Shown: piece after piece, positions 17,806 through 27,279 of the stretch
Layout: the number at the start of each line of letters is the position of its first letter
Position numbering within the stretch: position 1 is the stretch's first letter
The notes under the pieces: generated by a model
Databases searched by the model: none
The model's input: the letters and a program-made list of their open reading frames with translations, nothing else
Told to the model about the DNA's origin: nothing
Position numbers and translations under genes: made by a program
Origin: Winkia neuii subsp. neuii DSM 8576
Lineage (GTDB): Bacteria; Actinomycetota; Actinomycetes; Actinomycetales; Actinomycetaceae
Reading direction: 5' to 3'
Length of the DNA stretch: 64,000 bases
NCBI RefSeq assembly: GCF_000420405.1
Contig: NZ_ATUW01000002.1
Coordinates: 1 to 64,000 of the forward strand

Positions 17806-18806
17806 TATCTGTCTCCTGCCTGCGGGGCAGCTCCGTCGTCGCGAGTTGCAGCAACAATCGCGGAGTCTGCGCCAATCGCTTGAATCTTGTCCTTAGAGCC
17901 TTTGGGGGGAACTACGAACAAAGCCATCACAGAGGTAGTCCAGTTAGCTGCTCCCGGCACTTTGCCTTCCCCTCCCAACAGGTCCGCAACGCGTCCTTCA
18001 AACTTTATGCTGCCACGCGCCTTGGTAACTTTCACATCGGTCTGCTGTTTTAAGCTAAGCGCTACAAGCGCTCCCCCATTAGGTAGCGAGACTGCCATGG
18101 GCTCAACCTCGGGAGCAGCGGAAAGAGAGACGTTTGCCTGCCCGTTCTCGCCAATCTGATGACGTAGCTCTTCTAAATCTTTTCGCACAGCCGCAGCGTA
18201 CGGGTCGGCTTCGTACTTCTTTGCAGCACCGTCCTTCGGGTTTACTACCACCTTGGAATACTCCCCCGCCAAGTCCTTCGGCGCAATAGCCAGGTCCTTG
18301 GTGTCGGTAGGCAATAGCACACTACCCTTATTAGCTCCCATGGTTTCGGGTACTGTTACGCCGGGGAAGAGCCTAACCCACGAATAGAGCTTGTAATTGG
18401 CACGGGCGTCTTCTTGGCGCAGTAAGAATATAGCGGCGGATTTTTCATTAATTGCCTGGTCTAGAACCGCCCGCGGCCATTCCTTCGACTTAGACACTGT
18501 AATCGCGGAGGGGGCCATATCTAGGGCGGGTGGGGCCCCGTTCTTAGAAGCATCGTATTGGGCAGAGCGCACATTCAATGCGGTGCCATACACCCTTTGG
18601 GCCAAGAGTTTCTTGTCTTTCTTTTGGTCTGCCTTGGCGAGCGTTTCTTGTACCTTCGCCACCACGTTTCGCACCTGGGTGGCATTTAGAGCGGGCGCAT
18701 CTACTTCCTTTGGAGCCGAAACGGACGGCGGACTCGAGGGCGAGCAAGCACTGGCAGAGAGTACCAACATCCCCACCAGCGTTGTTGTCAGGAGCGTCTT
18801 ACGCAT
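17805..18806 (-). CDS. Secreted lipoprotein of unknown function
   Basis: A 333-residue protein starting with a lipoprotein signal (MRKTLLTTTLVGMLVLSASAC). The lipobox LSASAC puts the acylated cysteine at residue 21, followed by a Ser/Pro-rich linker. I do not recognise the mature domain. It lacks obvious metal or catalytic motifs and is rich in Ala, Lys and Val. It is the middle gene of a tightly overlapping operon (TAATG junctions on both sides) between a two-pass membrane protein and a cytoplasmic thioredoxin-like protein. The three probably act in one envelope process. Confidence 0.75.
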   Translation of the reverse strand: MRKTLLTTTLVGMLVLSASACSPSSPPSVSAPKEVDAPALNATQVRNVVAKVQETLAKADQKKDKKLLAQRVYGTALNVRSAQYDASKNGAPPALDMAPSAITVSKSKEWPRAVLDQAINEKSAAIFLLRQEDARANYKLYSWVRLFPGVTVPETMGANKGSVLLPTDTKDLAIAPKDLAGEYSKVVVNPKDGAAKKYEADPYAAAVRKDLEELRHQIGENGQANVSLSAAPEVEPMAVSLPNGGALVALSLKQQTDVKVTKARGSIKFEGRVADLLGGEGKVPGAANWTTSVMALFVVPPKGSKDKIQAIGADSAIVAATRDDGAAPQAGDR

Positions 18807-19804
18807 TATTTTTGCTCCTTCTTAGTTTCTTTGAGTTTCGTTAGGTCCACCTTTGTGGAGCCGGCGGGAAAGTGGTTAGCCAGATCTACCACCGGCACGC
18901 CCTCGGCTTGAGCTTTAGCGTCAGAATCTGAGTCCAATGCCAAAGCTGGCGAGGAACCAGCTCTAGCTTCCGACTTGCTCCCACCAGCAGCTACTTCGTC
19001 TTTGTCCTCGCCCGATTCCTCGGCCGCAGGCCCCTCTTTCACCACCGGGATCAACCCGGTAGGGAACGAGACCCCGTCTACCACAATCTCGGATTCTCCG
19101 CGCTCGCGGGCCTGGCGCAACGCCTTCCGGCCGGGAGCTTCAATCTTTCTGGAACCGACGTTAATAGAGACAGTATCGGTTTCGGGTTCGCCTTTGCTAC
19201 GCCCGGAACGCTTCAAATAGGCTCGATGGGTGCCCCACGCCGCCAGGGCCGCCAGTAGAAGAACGACTATGCCTGCTATAACTAATGGCCAAAGCCACGG
19301 GGTGGAAACCGTTCTGTGCCAGGCCAACTGCACCGTGGCCGGACCTTCGGCAGAGTAGATCAACCCGGAGAATGAGCCCTCCTTGTTTTGCCACTTCAGA
19401 TGGGCAGAACCTGCGGCCGAATCGCTTTGCAGCCACATGTCGGACTGGGTGGGGTCGGGCAGCTCTTCGGATTTGCCCGCCACCTCTTTAGTATCCAGCT
19501 TAGTAAAGGTCTTGAGCCCGTTTATCTGAGTGTGGCTAGCCTGGCCTACCCACCCATTTACGTCGCGGGCTCGCCCTACCATTATTGCTACGTTCCCCTT
19601 GCCCTTGACTTTAATGTCTACGTCTTTAGCGATTAGCTCTAGCACGCCCGGGCGGGTGACACCGAGTCTCTGCACCGTGGTGGTGGCAGTAACTGTAGGG
19701 CTGGGCTTCCATATAGTGGCGCTGGCAATGCCGGCAAGGAGTAAGCATAGACCTATGACGCCCAAAATGAGCGCGATAATGTTCCGGCGAAGAATTGCTA
19801 GCAC
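18806..19804 (-). CDS. Two-pass membrane protein with a charged cytoplasmic tail
   Basis: A 332-residue protein with transmembrane segments at about 9-31 and 170-191. The 140-residue stretch between them is probably outside the cell, and a 140-residue charged, disordered tail rich in Glu, Lys and Ala faces the cytoplasm. The tail includes SEIVVDGVSFPTG and ends in a Lys-rich segment. I do not recognise the family. The GTG start has AGAGGGG 6 bases upstream. It is the first gene of the operon with the lipoprotein and thioredoxin-like genes, and the next gene starts within its stop (TAATG). Confidence 0.72.
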   Translation of the reverse strand: MLAILRRNIIALILGVIGLCLLLAGIASATIWKPSPTVTATTTVQRLGVTRPGVLELIAKDVDIKVKGKGNVAIMVGRARDVNGWVGQASHTQINGLKTFTKLDTKEVAGKSEELPDPTQSDMWLQSDSAAGSAHLKWQNKEGSFSGLIYSAEGPATVQLAWHRTVSTPWLWPLVIAGIVVLLLAALAAWGTHRAYLKRSGRSKGEPETDTVSINVGSRKIEAPGRKALRQARERGESEIVVDGVSFPTGLIPVVKEGPAAEESGEDKDEVAAGGSKSEARAGSSPALALDSDSDAKAQAEGVPVVDLANHFPAGSTKVDLTKLKETKKEQK

Positions 19805-20210
19805 GGTTCCCCTCTTTCAGCACCAGTTCGGCACATTTGACATTGTTACGTTTAAGAATACGTTCTTTTGCTCGACACGTACGACTATCCCCACCTTTTA
19901 GCAGAAATAGGCCATCCGCGGTCCAAATTAGAGGCATACGTGGGCGGAGTCGCAGGGACAACGAAATTGCCAAATGTTGCAAGTGGCGAAACTGTTGGAC
20001 CGCGGCTCAGCCCCACCTGCGGGATTGCCAGGCAGCTTATCCGGATATTGCTACCGCTGTTCGTCGCAAACAAAACTGTGCAGCCAAACGCCAAAGTCCC
20101 AAATTCTCGGCGTGGAACTTGGTTGCAAATAGAAAATAGTGCGACAATAGGAACGATTTTTGTAACGATGCCCCCGGGCGCTTACGCGCGGCACGCGCGA
20201 GGAGGAACAC
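19805..20210. other. 406-bp divergent intergenic region with a long inverted repeat
   Basis: No convincing gene is found here. The region separates the minus-strand envelope operon from the plus-strand DivIVA-like gene. It holds the 11-bp inverted repeat at 19916-20005 and a TTGACA at about 19836. Promoters for both directions must lie here, but I cannot place them with confidence. Short open frames exist on both strands and look random. Confidence 0.5.
19916..20005. repeat. 11-bp perfect inverted repeat enclosing 68 bp (possible structured RNA)
   Basis: CCGCGGTCCAA at 19916-19926 and TTGGACCGCGG at 19995-20005 pair perfectly. A smaller GCCA/TGGC stem lies inside the 68-base interval. There is no T-tract on either strand, so it is not a simple terminator. 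It could be a closing stem of a leader RNA or a DNA site. No known riboswitch motif was recognised. Confidence 0.45.
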
Positions 20211-21533
20211 GTGGAAGAGCAGACTGATTTTCCAATTGTTATGCGCGGCTATGACCGCGTGCAAGTGGATACGCAGTTACAGAACCTGAACGCAGAACTA
20301 TCCGAGCTCCGTGAACGGCTCGCAGCAGCGGAGGCCCGCAGCGAAGATCTGTCAGAACAGCTCTCCGACGCCAAAGCGCAGGTGCGCGACATTGACCGCG
20401 GTTCCTATGAAGGCGTGGGGGCTCGCATCGAACAATTGCTGCGTTCAGCTGAAGAACAGTCAACCGCCATCGTGGGCAAAGCGAACGCCGATGCTGAGGC
20501 GCTACTGCAGAAAACCCGCGACAATACCTCCCGCATGACCCAGCGCGCCGAAGCAGAAGCCGCCGGCATGCTTTCTGAGGCGCGCCGCGAAGCAGAAGAA
20601 CGCACCACTCGTGCGGCTACCGAGGCCGAGACCGTACTCACCAATGCCCAACACCGTGCTGACGAGCTGGTCGCCGCCGCCGAACGCGAAGCCTCTTCTT
20701 TGCGTGCCGAGGTCAACACCGAGGTTGCTGACCTGCGGGCCACCACCCAGCGCGAAACCGAATTGCAGCGCGCTCAAGCCGAGAAAGACTACGTGGAAAT
20801 GCGGGTCAAGGCTGAACAGGAATCCTCGCAAATGCGCAACGATGCCTCTACCGAGGCCCAGTCGCTACGCGATTCAGCTCTCTCGGAAACCAACCAGGCC
20901 CGCGAAGCAGCAAAACTCGAGGCTGAACGTCTACTCACGGATGCCAAAAACGAGGCGGATGCGGTGCTGCGGGAGGCACGTGTAGAAGCTGAAAATCTGC
21001 GCAACCAGATCGAACAGAACCGCCAGGAGGCGGAAACGGAAATTGCTCAAGCCCGTGCCGAGGCGAAAGAGGCCGACGCTGCCGCCCACCAGCAGGCCTA
21101 CGACGAGACCGCCAAGATGGTTGCTGCTGCTAAGGCACAGGTTGCCGAAGCCGAGAAGCATTTGGGCGATACTCTGCAGCGTGCTGAGCGTCTCCTTACC
21201 GACACCGACGCTGTAGTACGTCGCCGCCAGGAAGAGGCGCGTCGTTCTGCCGAGTCGATCATAGCCTCAGCCGAAGCCGAGGCTGAGCAACTGCGCGAGT
21301 CCGCTCGCGTCGAAGCCCAGTCGGAACGGGCTTCTGCTCAGCGCACGGTCGAAAAACTCACTCAGCAGCGCAATTCGGTTGCTGCCTACCTCGAGGAACT
21401 GCGAGGCCTCCTAACTACCGAAACGGCTTCCGCCCTCGAAGGCATTACCCCGATGCAGTCCAAACCACTCGCGTTAGACGAGGGCGAGGCTAGCTCGGCG
21501 GATCTTCCGTCAGCCCAGCAAACTGAAGACTAG
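20211..21533 (+). CDS. DivIVA-domain coiled-coil protein
   Basis: A 440-residue cytoplasmic protein. The first 30 residues (FPIVMRGYDRVQVDTQL) match the DivIVA N-terminal motif that binds curved membranes and starts a coiled coil. Nearly all the rest (about 30-400) is an uninterrupted Ala/Glu/Arg coiled coil with short repeats of the AEAEA...AR type, followed by an acidic disordered tail. Proteins like Scy, FilP and Wag31 with this build shape polar growth in actinobacteria, so a cytoskeletal role in pole or septum growth is inferred. The GTG start has GAGGAGG about 7 bases upstream. Its TAG stop overlaps that of the convergent hydrolase gene. Confidence 0.82.
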   Translation: MEEQTDFPIVMRGYDRVQVDTQLQNLNAELSELRERLAAAEARSEDLSEQLSDAKAQVRDIDRGSYEGVGARIEQLLRSAEEQSTAIVGKANADAEALLQKTRDNTSRMTQRAEAEAAGMLSEARREAEERTTRAATEAETVLTNAQHRADELVAAAEREASSLRAEVNTEVADLRATTQRETELQRAQAEKDYVEMRVKAEQESSQMRNDASTEAQSLRDSALSETNQAREAAKLEAERLLTDAKNEADAVLREARVEAENLRNQIEQNRQEAETEIAQARAEAKEADAAAHQQAYDETAKMVAAAKAQVAEAEKHLGDTLQRAERLLTDTDAVVRRRQEEARRSAESIIASAEAEAEQLRESARVEAQSERASAQRTVEKLTQQRNSVAAYLEELRGLLTTETASALEGITPMQSKPLALDEGEASSADLPSAQQTED

Positions 21534-22294
21534 CGGAACACGTGCTCATATAAGTCGCCCAGGTGGCGCGCCACTATTGAAGGAGCTTCAATTGGTACGA
21601 GGTGGCCGCACCTGGGCACCTCTATGACCTGGGTCTGTAGCGCCTTAGCCATGGCTTCGGCCTGGTCGGCGCTGGTAACGGGATCTTCTACCCCGCGCAC
21701 AACGATTCCGTCTATATTTGCACGCGCTAGTACATGCAAACGGCCCGGCCGCCCTGCCATGGCCCGTTGGCACCACGCTACGGCTTCGGCAGGAGCCTCC
21801 GCGGCCCACGAACGCAAGATCTGCACAAGTTCGTCGTCCTTTTGCGAGGACGCCCCCAGCAGCTTCTTAGTTCCTTCGGCTCGCTCCGGCATGTCAGAGC
21901 CCGCCAGAGCTCGCACAGCTGCTTCGGTACGCCCAGCCCGCGCCTGAGCGCTGTCGGGGCCCGCATGAGTTCCTATCAGACCTATAGCTGCCACCAACTT
22001 CGGGTAGCGTTCCGCCATGGTCAAGGCGGTGTATCCCCCCATAGAGCACCCTGCCACCAGGATGCGCCTGATGCCCCGCCCGGCCAATTTGTCTGCCACG
22101 GAAGAGGCATACGCCTCCAGCGAAGGCGTTACAGGAACCGCCTCGCCAGCAAAGCCGGGCGGATCCACTGTCACAACGGGCAATCCCTCGAGCTGAGAGG
22201 CGACAGCCTCCCATAGCCTAGAATCAAACGGAAAGGCAGGCAGCAATACTATTGCTGTATCCGAACCGGGGCCGTACGTGTGAATAGTGCTCAT
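21530..22294 (-). CDS. Alpha/beta hydrolase
   Basis: A 254-residue alpha/beta hydrolase. The nucleophile elbow is GCSMGGY, the acid is probably the Asp in VRGVEDPVTSADQ, and the histidine is in CGHLVPIEAP. The oxyanion region is LLPAFPFDSRLW. The fold resembles esterases and 3-oxoadipate enol-lactonase-like enzymes, but no substrate can be assigned. The ATG at 22294 is chosen. A GTG at 22300 overlapping the nagA stop is an alternative. It is probably the last gene of the long operon running from the ATP synthase genes through nucS and nagA. Confidence 0.82.
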   Translation of the reverse strand: MSTIHTYGPGSDTAIVLLPAFPFDSRLWEAVASQLEGLPVVTVDPPGFAGEAVPVTPSLEAYASSVADKLAGRGIRRILVAGCSMGGYTALTMAERYPKLVAAIGLIGTHAGPDSAQARAGRTEAAVRALAGSDMPERAEGTKKLLGASSQKDDELVQILRSWAAEAPAEAVAWCQRAMAGRPGRLHVLARANIDGIVVRGVEDPVTSADQAEAMAKALQTQVIEVPRCGHLVPIEAPSIVARHLGDLYEHVFR

Positions 22295-22299
22295 GGGCA

Positions 22300-23475
22300 C
22301 TAGTTTAGCCCTCGCCCGTCCTTTATTACCTGGAGCGGAGCCAAGTCCGAATCTGTAAGAACTAGGTCCGCCCTCTTTCCTACCTCTAGGACACCGATAT
22401 CTTCGCGCCCCAAAATTTTTGCTCCCGAAGATGAGGCGCAGTAGACCGCATCTGCAAGAGGGATTCCGGCCACAGTTGCCACCTTTACACAGTCGAGCAG
22501 GTGCGACGTCCCCCCGGCAAGAGAATCCCCCTCGGCAAGGTAGGCTTTGCCGGATTCTACCCTGACTTCCTGAGGCCCGAGCCGATATTGCCCATCTGGC
22601 ATGCCCGCTGCTGCCATCGCGTCTGTTACAAAGGTAATTGCCTCCCGGCCCACTAATTCATAGACGGCTCTTACCAACGAGGGCGACACGTGGACCCCGT
22701 CGCAGATGATCTCAAGTACTACTTTGCCTTCCTTTGCAGCTGCCAATGCCTCGGGCACCGGACCGGGACGGCGATGGTGCATGGGAGCCATGCCGTTGAA
22801 CAAGTGTGTAACTGTGGGCAGAGGGGAACGCGTTTTCCGAGCTCCCATTTCCCTGTAGGTTTGGTCGATGGCCTGGGCAAACTCGCCAGAAGTCGCATCG
22901 GTGTGGCCATACGAGGGCAAAGCCCCACCCTCTAACAGCGCTTCGGCTACTCCATTTCCTCCAAGTACCCCCTCTTTCTCGGGAGCTAGGGTCATTGTTG
23001 CAGCCCACCCATTGCAAGCCTGGAGTAACTCCCGGGTGAAAGCAGCATCAGGGGACAAAATGTAACGCGGATCCTGTGCCCCACAGTGCCCTTCAGAGAC
23101 AAAAGGTCCTTCAAAATGGATGCCCGCAAGCACGCCCTCTTCGCATAGGCGAGCCAAAATGCCTGCCTGCTTTAGCAGGACCGGCTTATCTTGGGTGACT
23201 AGAGATCCAACTAGAGTCGTGGTACCAGAGCGCAGGTGCTCGAACGCTGCTGTTCTGGCCTCATCTACATCCTTCGCATCGGGGAAGGAAGCTCCTCCCC
23301 CGCCATGGCAGTGTACATCGACGAGTCCAGGAAGAATATACCCAACGCTCTCGGCAATCTGTTCGGAGTAGCTGGAGGCAGGGCCAATCCAGCTAATTTT
23401 TCCCTCACTAACTTCAACTACCGAATCAGACCTGATCCCTTCCGGGGTAACTACTTCTCCTTTGAAGGCAACCAT
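22300..23475 (-). CDS. nagA: N-acetylglucosamine-6-phosphate deacetylase
   Basis: A 391-residue amidohydrolase that removes acetate from GlcNAc-6-phosphate, giving glucosamine-6-phosphate for glycolysis or peptidoglycan recycling. Metal and catalytic motifs are present: VDVHCHGG, GIHFEGPFVSEGHCGAQ, HLFNGM, DGVHVSP and the catalytic Asp in FVTDAMAAAGM. Length is normal. It follows nucS after 9 bases, and the hydrolase gene follows immediately, so the three are probably co-transcribed. No nagB or sugar transporter lies next to it. Confidence 0.95.
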   Translation of the reverse strand: MVAFKGEVVTPEGIRSDSVVEVSEGKISWIGPASSYSEQIAESVGYILPGLVDVHCHGGGGASFPDAKDVDEARTAAFEHLRSGTTTLVGSLVTQDKPVLLKQAGILARLCEEGVLAGIHFEGPFVSEGHCGAQDPRYILSPDAAFTRELLQACNGWAATMTLAPEKEGVLGGNGVAEALLEGGALPSYGHTDATSGEFAQAIDQTYREMGARKTRSPLPTVTHLFNGMAPMHHRRPGPVPEALAAAKEGKVVLEIICDGVHVSPSLVRAVYELVGREAITFVTDAMAAAGMPDGQYRLGPQEVRVESGKAYLAEGDSLAGGTSHLLDCVKVATVAGIPLADAVYCASSSGAKILGREDIGVLEVGKRADLVLTDSDLAPLQVIKDGRGLN

Positions 23476-23484
23476 TTTCCCTCT

Positions 23485-24183
23485 CTAAAACAACCTGGCC
23501 TCTGCGTCGTCGCTGCCGCGCATAGCCGCGTAGTCAAGCAGCATAGTTGTTATGCCGCGATCTTCCGCAAGTACCTTAGCCTGCGGACGTATTTGTTGGG
23601 CGGCAAAAATGCCACCTATGCCGGAAAGTTTTGGATCGCGCCCAAGTAGTTCCAAATATCTTGTGAGCTGTTCAACCCCATCGATGCCCCCAACGCGTTT
23701 GACCTCGATAGCCCACGCCTTCCCCTCAGGGTCGCGCACTAGCAAGTCCACCGGCCCAATTGCAGTGGGGTATTCCCGTCGTACTAGGCGCCAGCCTTCG
23801 CCTAAAATGTCTGGTACCTGTGCGGCTAACAACTCCTGCAGGTGCGCCTCAACACCGTCTTTGGTAAGGCCAGGGTCCACCCCAAACGTTTCCTGCACGT
23901 CGTGAAACACCTGCCCGATACGAACGACTAGCCGATCGTCAGTCTTCTTTGCACGTACGTCCCACACCTTCGTAATGCCGGCCGCCACCTGGTCCGCATC
24001 AGGATCCACCTCATGCAGATTGCAAGGGGCCCCCATCCAGTTCAAAGGCTTATACGAGCCGCCGTCAGAATGTACCAGCACCGACCCGTCGGCCTTGACC
24101 ATAAGCAGCCGAGTGGCCATGGGCAAATGGGCGTCGAGGCGCCCCGAGTAGTCGACAGAGCATGTCGCAACAACAAGTCGCAT
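23485..24183 (-). CDS. nucS: Mismatch-specific endonuclease NucS/EndoMS
   Basis: A 232-residue nuclease that performs non-canonical mismatch repair in actinobacteria and archaea lacking MutS and MutL. It cuts both strands at G-T, G-G and T-T mismatches. The N-terminal dimer domain ([16 protein letters not shown]) is followed by a RecB-like nuclease core with GPVDLLVRD and AWAIEVKR, supplying the Asp, Glu and Lys of the active site. The last residues EARLF match the clamp-binding tail known from mycobacterial NucS. It overlaps nothing and follows the DUF2550 gene by 7 bases. Confidence 0.95.
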   Translation of the reverse strand: MRLVVATCSVDYSGRLDAHLPMATRLLMVKADGSVLVHSDGGSYKPLNWMGAPCNLHEVDPDADQVAAGITKVWDVRAKKTDDRLVVRIGQVFHDVQETFGVDPGLTKDGVEAHLQELLAAQVPDILGEGWRLVRREYPTAIGPVDLLVRDPEGKAWAIEVKRVGGIDGVEQLTRYLELLGRDPKLSGIGGIFAAQQIRPQAKVLAEDRGITTMLLDYAAMRGSDDAEARLF

Positions 24184-24190
24184 GAAATTC

Positions 24191-24607
24191 CTACTGTGCT
24201 CGCGGAGGCGCGGCCTCGGACCAGGACACGAGCCCGTTTAGGTCGTCCCGGCCCATTGCCAGATCGAACTTGTGGCCGTCAGCGCGCACATTTGTCAAAA
24301 AAACTTCTTTACCATCGCGCTTTCCGATGCGGACTGGACGCTCGAGCAGCATCGAACGGCGAGTCCACGAAAGGTCTGGCTTGTGCCGAAACGAAACGAG
24401 CCTGTACCAATCCAACGAATCGCGTTCATAGACAGCAAAACCGGCCGTCCACCCCGAGGTGATGTCCGGCCGGTAATCGCAGTCAAAAGATGCAGAATGC
24501 ATAACGCGTGACATGCGGAAAGCATAAAGTGCAACGACGACAACGAAGACCAATCCAACACCCGCAATAACCGCGATGAGGATTGTCAAAGCATTATTTG
24601 TCGTCAT
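24191..24607 (-). CDS. DUF2550 family membrane protein
   Basis: A 138-residue protein with a single N-terminal transmembrane segment (about 7-29, [24 protein letters not shown] in part) followed by a soluble domain with [32 protein letters not shown]2550 proteins almost always follow atpC in actinobacteria (Rv1312 in M. tuberculosis, from memory), and this gene keeps that place 23 bases after atpC. The function is not established. A link to ATP synthase is suggested only by position. Confidence 0.85.
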   Translation of the reverse strand: MTTNNALTILIAVIAGVGLVFVVVVALYAFRMSRVMHSASFDCDYRPDITSGWTAGFAVYERDSLDWYRLVSFRHKPDLSWTRRSMLLERPVRIGKRDGKEVFLTNVRADGHKFDLAMGRDDLNGLVSWSEAAPPRAQ

Positions 24608-24630
24608 GCACTATATGTTAGCTGTTCTAG

Positions 24631-24885
24631 CTAGTTGTTATCCAATTCGTCTATAAGGACGGTTACCATGTCGGAGTCCACCGAAAGCAGGCCCCGAAGG
24701 ACCTTTACCTCGGCTTTGACTGCCTCGCCGTCCTTTACCCGAACCGTTCCCCTTGTCATGGCTGCCAGCAGCGGTTGCCGCCCCGGCAAGATACCCACTT
24801 CGCCGTCGGCGGAGGGGACGGTTACCGAGGAGGCGCTGCCGGACCATATTGACTCAGAGCGCGAAACTACGTTTACGTCTAACAT
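24631..24885 (-). CDS. atpC: F1F0 ATP synthase epsilon subunit
   Basis: An 84-residue subunit of the central stalk. Only the N-terminal beta-sandwich is present (LDVNVVSRSESIWSGSASSVTVPSADGEVGILPGRQPLLAAM). The C-terminal helical hairpin that inhibits hydrolysis in E. coli is missing or very short. Reduced epsilon subunits are known elsewhere, but this is among the shorter ones. The ATG directly follows the atpD stop. Confidence 0.93.
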   Translation of the reverse strand: MLDVNVVSRSESIWSGSASSVTVPSADGEVGILPGRQPLLAAMTRGTVRVKDGEAVKAEVKVLRGLLSVDSDMVTVLIDELDNN

Positions 24886-26343
<1,458 letters not shown>

Positions 26344-26352
26344 TTATTCCCT

Positions 26353-27279
26353 CTAACTTGCCAGTGCGTCGGCACCGGACACGATTTCGGTAATCTCTTG
26401 GGTGATTTCGGTCTGCCTTGCAGCATTTGCAAGCCTGGTGTAGTCGTTGATGAGTTCCTCGGCATTGTCGGAGGCCGTGTGCATCGCGGTCTGCCTGGAT
26501 GCCAGTTCAGAGGCCGCGGCCTGCAGCAGTGCGTGGCGAATCCGAACCTCTACGTACATAGGCAAAACGTAGTTGAGCAGCTCGTCCGCCGATGGTTCGA
26601 ACTCATACAGGGGCATTGCCTGCCCCTCGGTGTACTTGTTCCACATCTTTTCGGCGTCGAGGTCGATGAGCTCTTCGGAGTCGACTACCTTGAGCGGGAG
26701 CATCTTACGCACCTCGGGAACCTGCGACACCATGGACTTGAAACGAGTAAAGACCATGTAGACCTCGCCTACCCCGCCGTCTTCCGGGCTAGCCAAAAAG
26801 GCCTGCTGCAACGTAGTGGCGATATCGTGAATGGTTTCCTCGTCCGGATTGTCCGAGACCCCGGTCCAGGACTTGGCAATGGGCCGTTCGCGGAACCGGA
26901 AGTAGGATTGCGCACGCCGTCCGGAAGTGTACAGCACCGGTTCTTTGCCTTCTTCAGCGAGCTTCTTGAGGAGTTTTTCAGTTTCCCGAAGAATGTTCGC
27001 CGAATATGCGCCCGCCATACCGCGGTCGGAAGTTATCGCGATTACGGCCACCTTCTTAGTGTCCGTACGAGGACGGGTCAATGGGTGGTCCATATCCGAG
27101 TGTACTGACACCGCCATTACTGCCTTGGTCACCGCACGCGAAAACGGTTCCGCTTCCGCAGCGTTCTGACGGGCCTTGCCAATACGAGAAGCAGCGATCA
27201 GCTCCATCGCCCTGAAAACCTTTTTCAAGGTGGCAGTGGAGTTGATCTTGTGCTTATAGACGCGTTGCTTGCCGCCCAT
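26353..27279 (-). CDS. atpG: F1F0 ATP synthase gamma subunit
   Basis: A 308-residue rotor subunit with the conserved N-terminal RVYKHKINSTATLKKVFRAMELIAASRI and C-terminal ARQTEITQEITEIVSGADAL coiled-coil helices. Compared with E. coli, the middle domain carries a small extension typical of actinobacteria. It follows atpA without a gap. Confidence 0.98.
   Translation of the reverse strand: MGGKQRVYKHKINSTATLKKVFRAMELIAASRIGKARQNAAEAEPFSRAVTKAVMAVSVHSDMDHPLTRPRTDTKKVAVIAITSDRGMAGAYSANILRETEKLLKKLAEEGKEPVLYTSGRRAQSYFRFRERPIAKSWTGVSDNPDEETIHDIATTLQQAFLASPEDGGVGEVYMVFTRFKSMVSQVPEVRKMLPLKVVDSEELIDLDAEKMWNKYTEGQAMPLYEFEPSADELLNYVLPMYVEVRIRHALLQAAASELASRQTAMHTASDNAEELINDYTRLANAARQTEITQEITEIVSGADALAS

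Noticed and set aside
26398-27108. A 236-codon frame antisense to atpG
   Set aside because: It mirrors the coding strand and has no plausible start signal.
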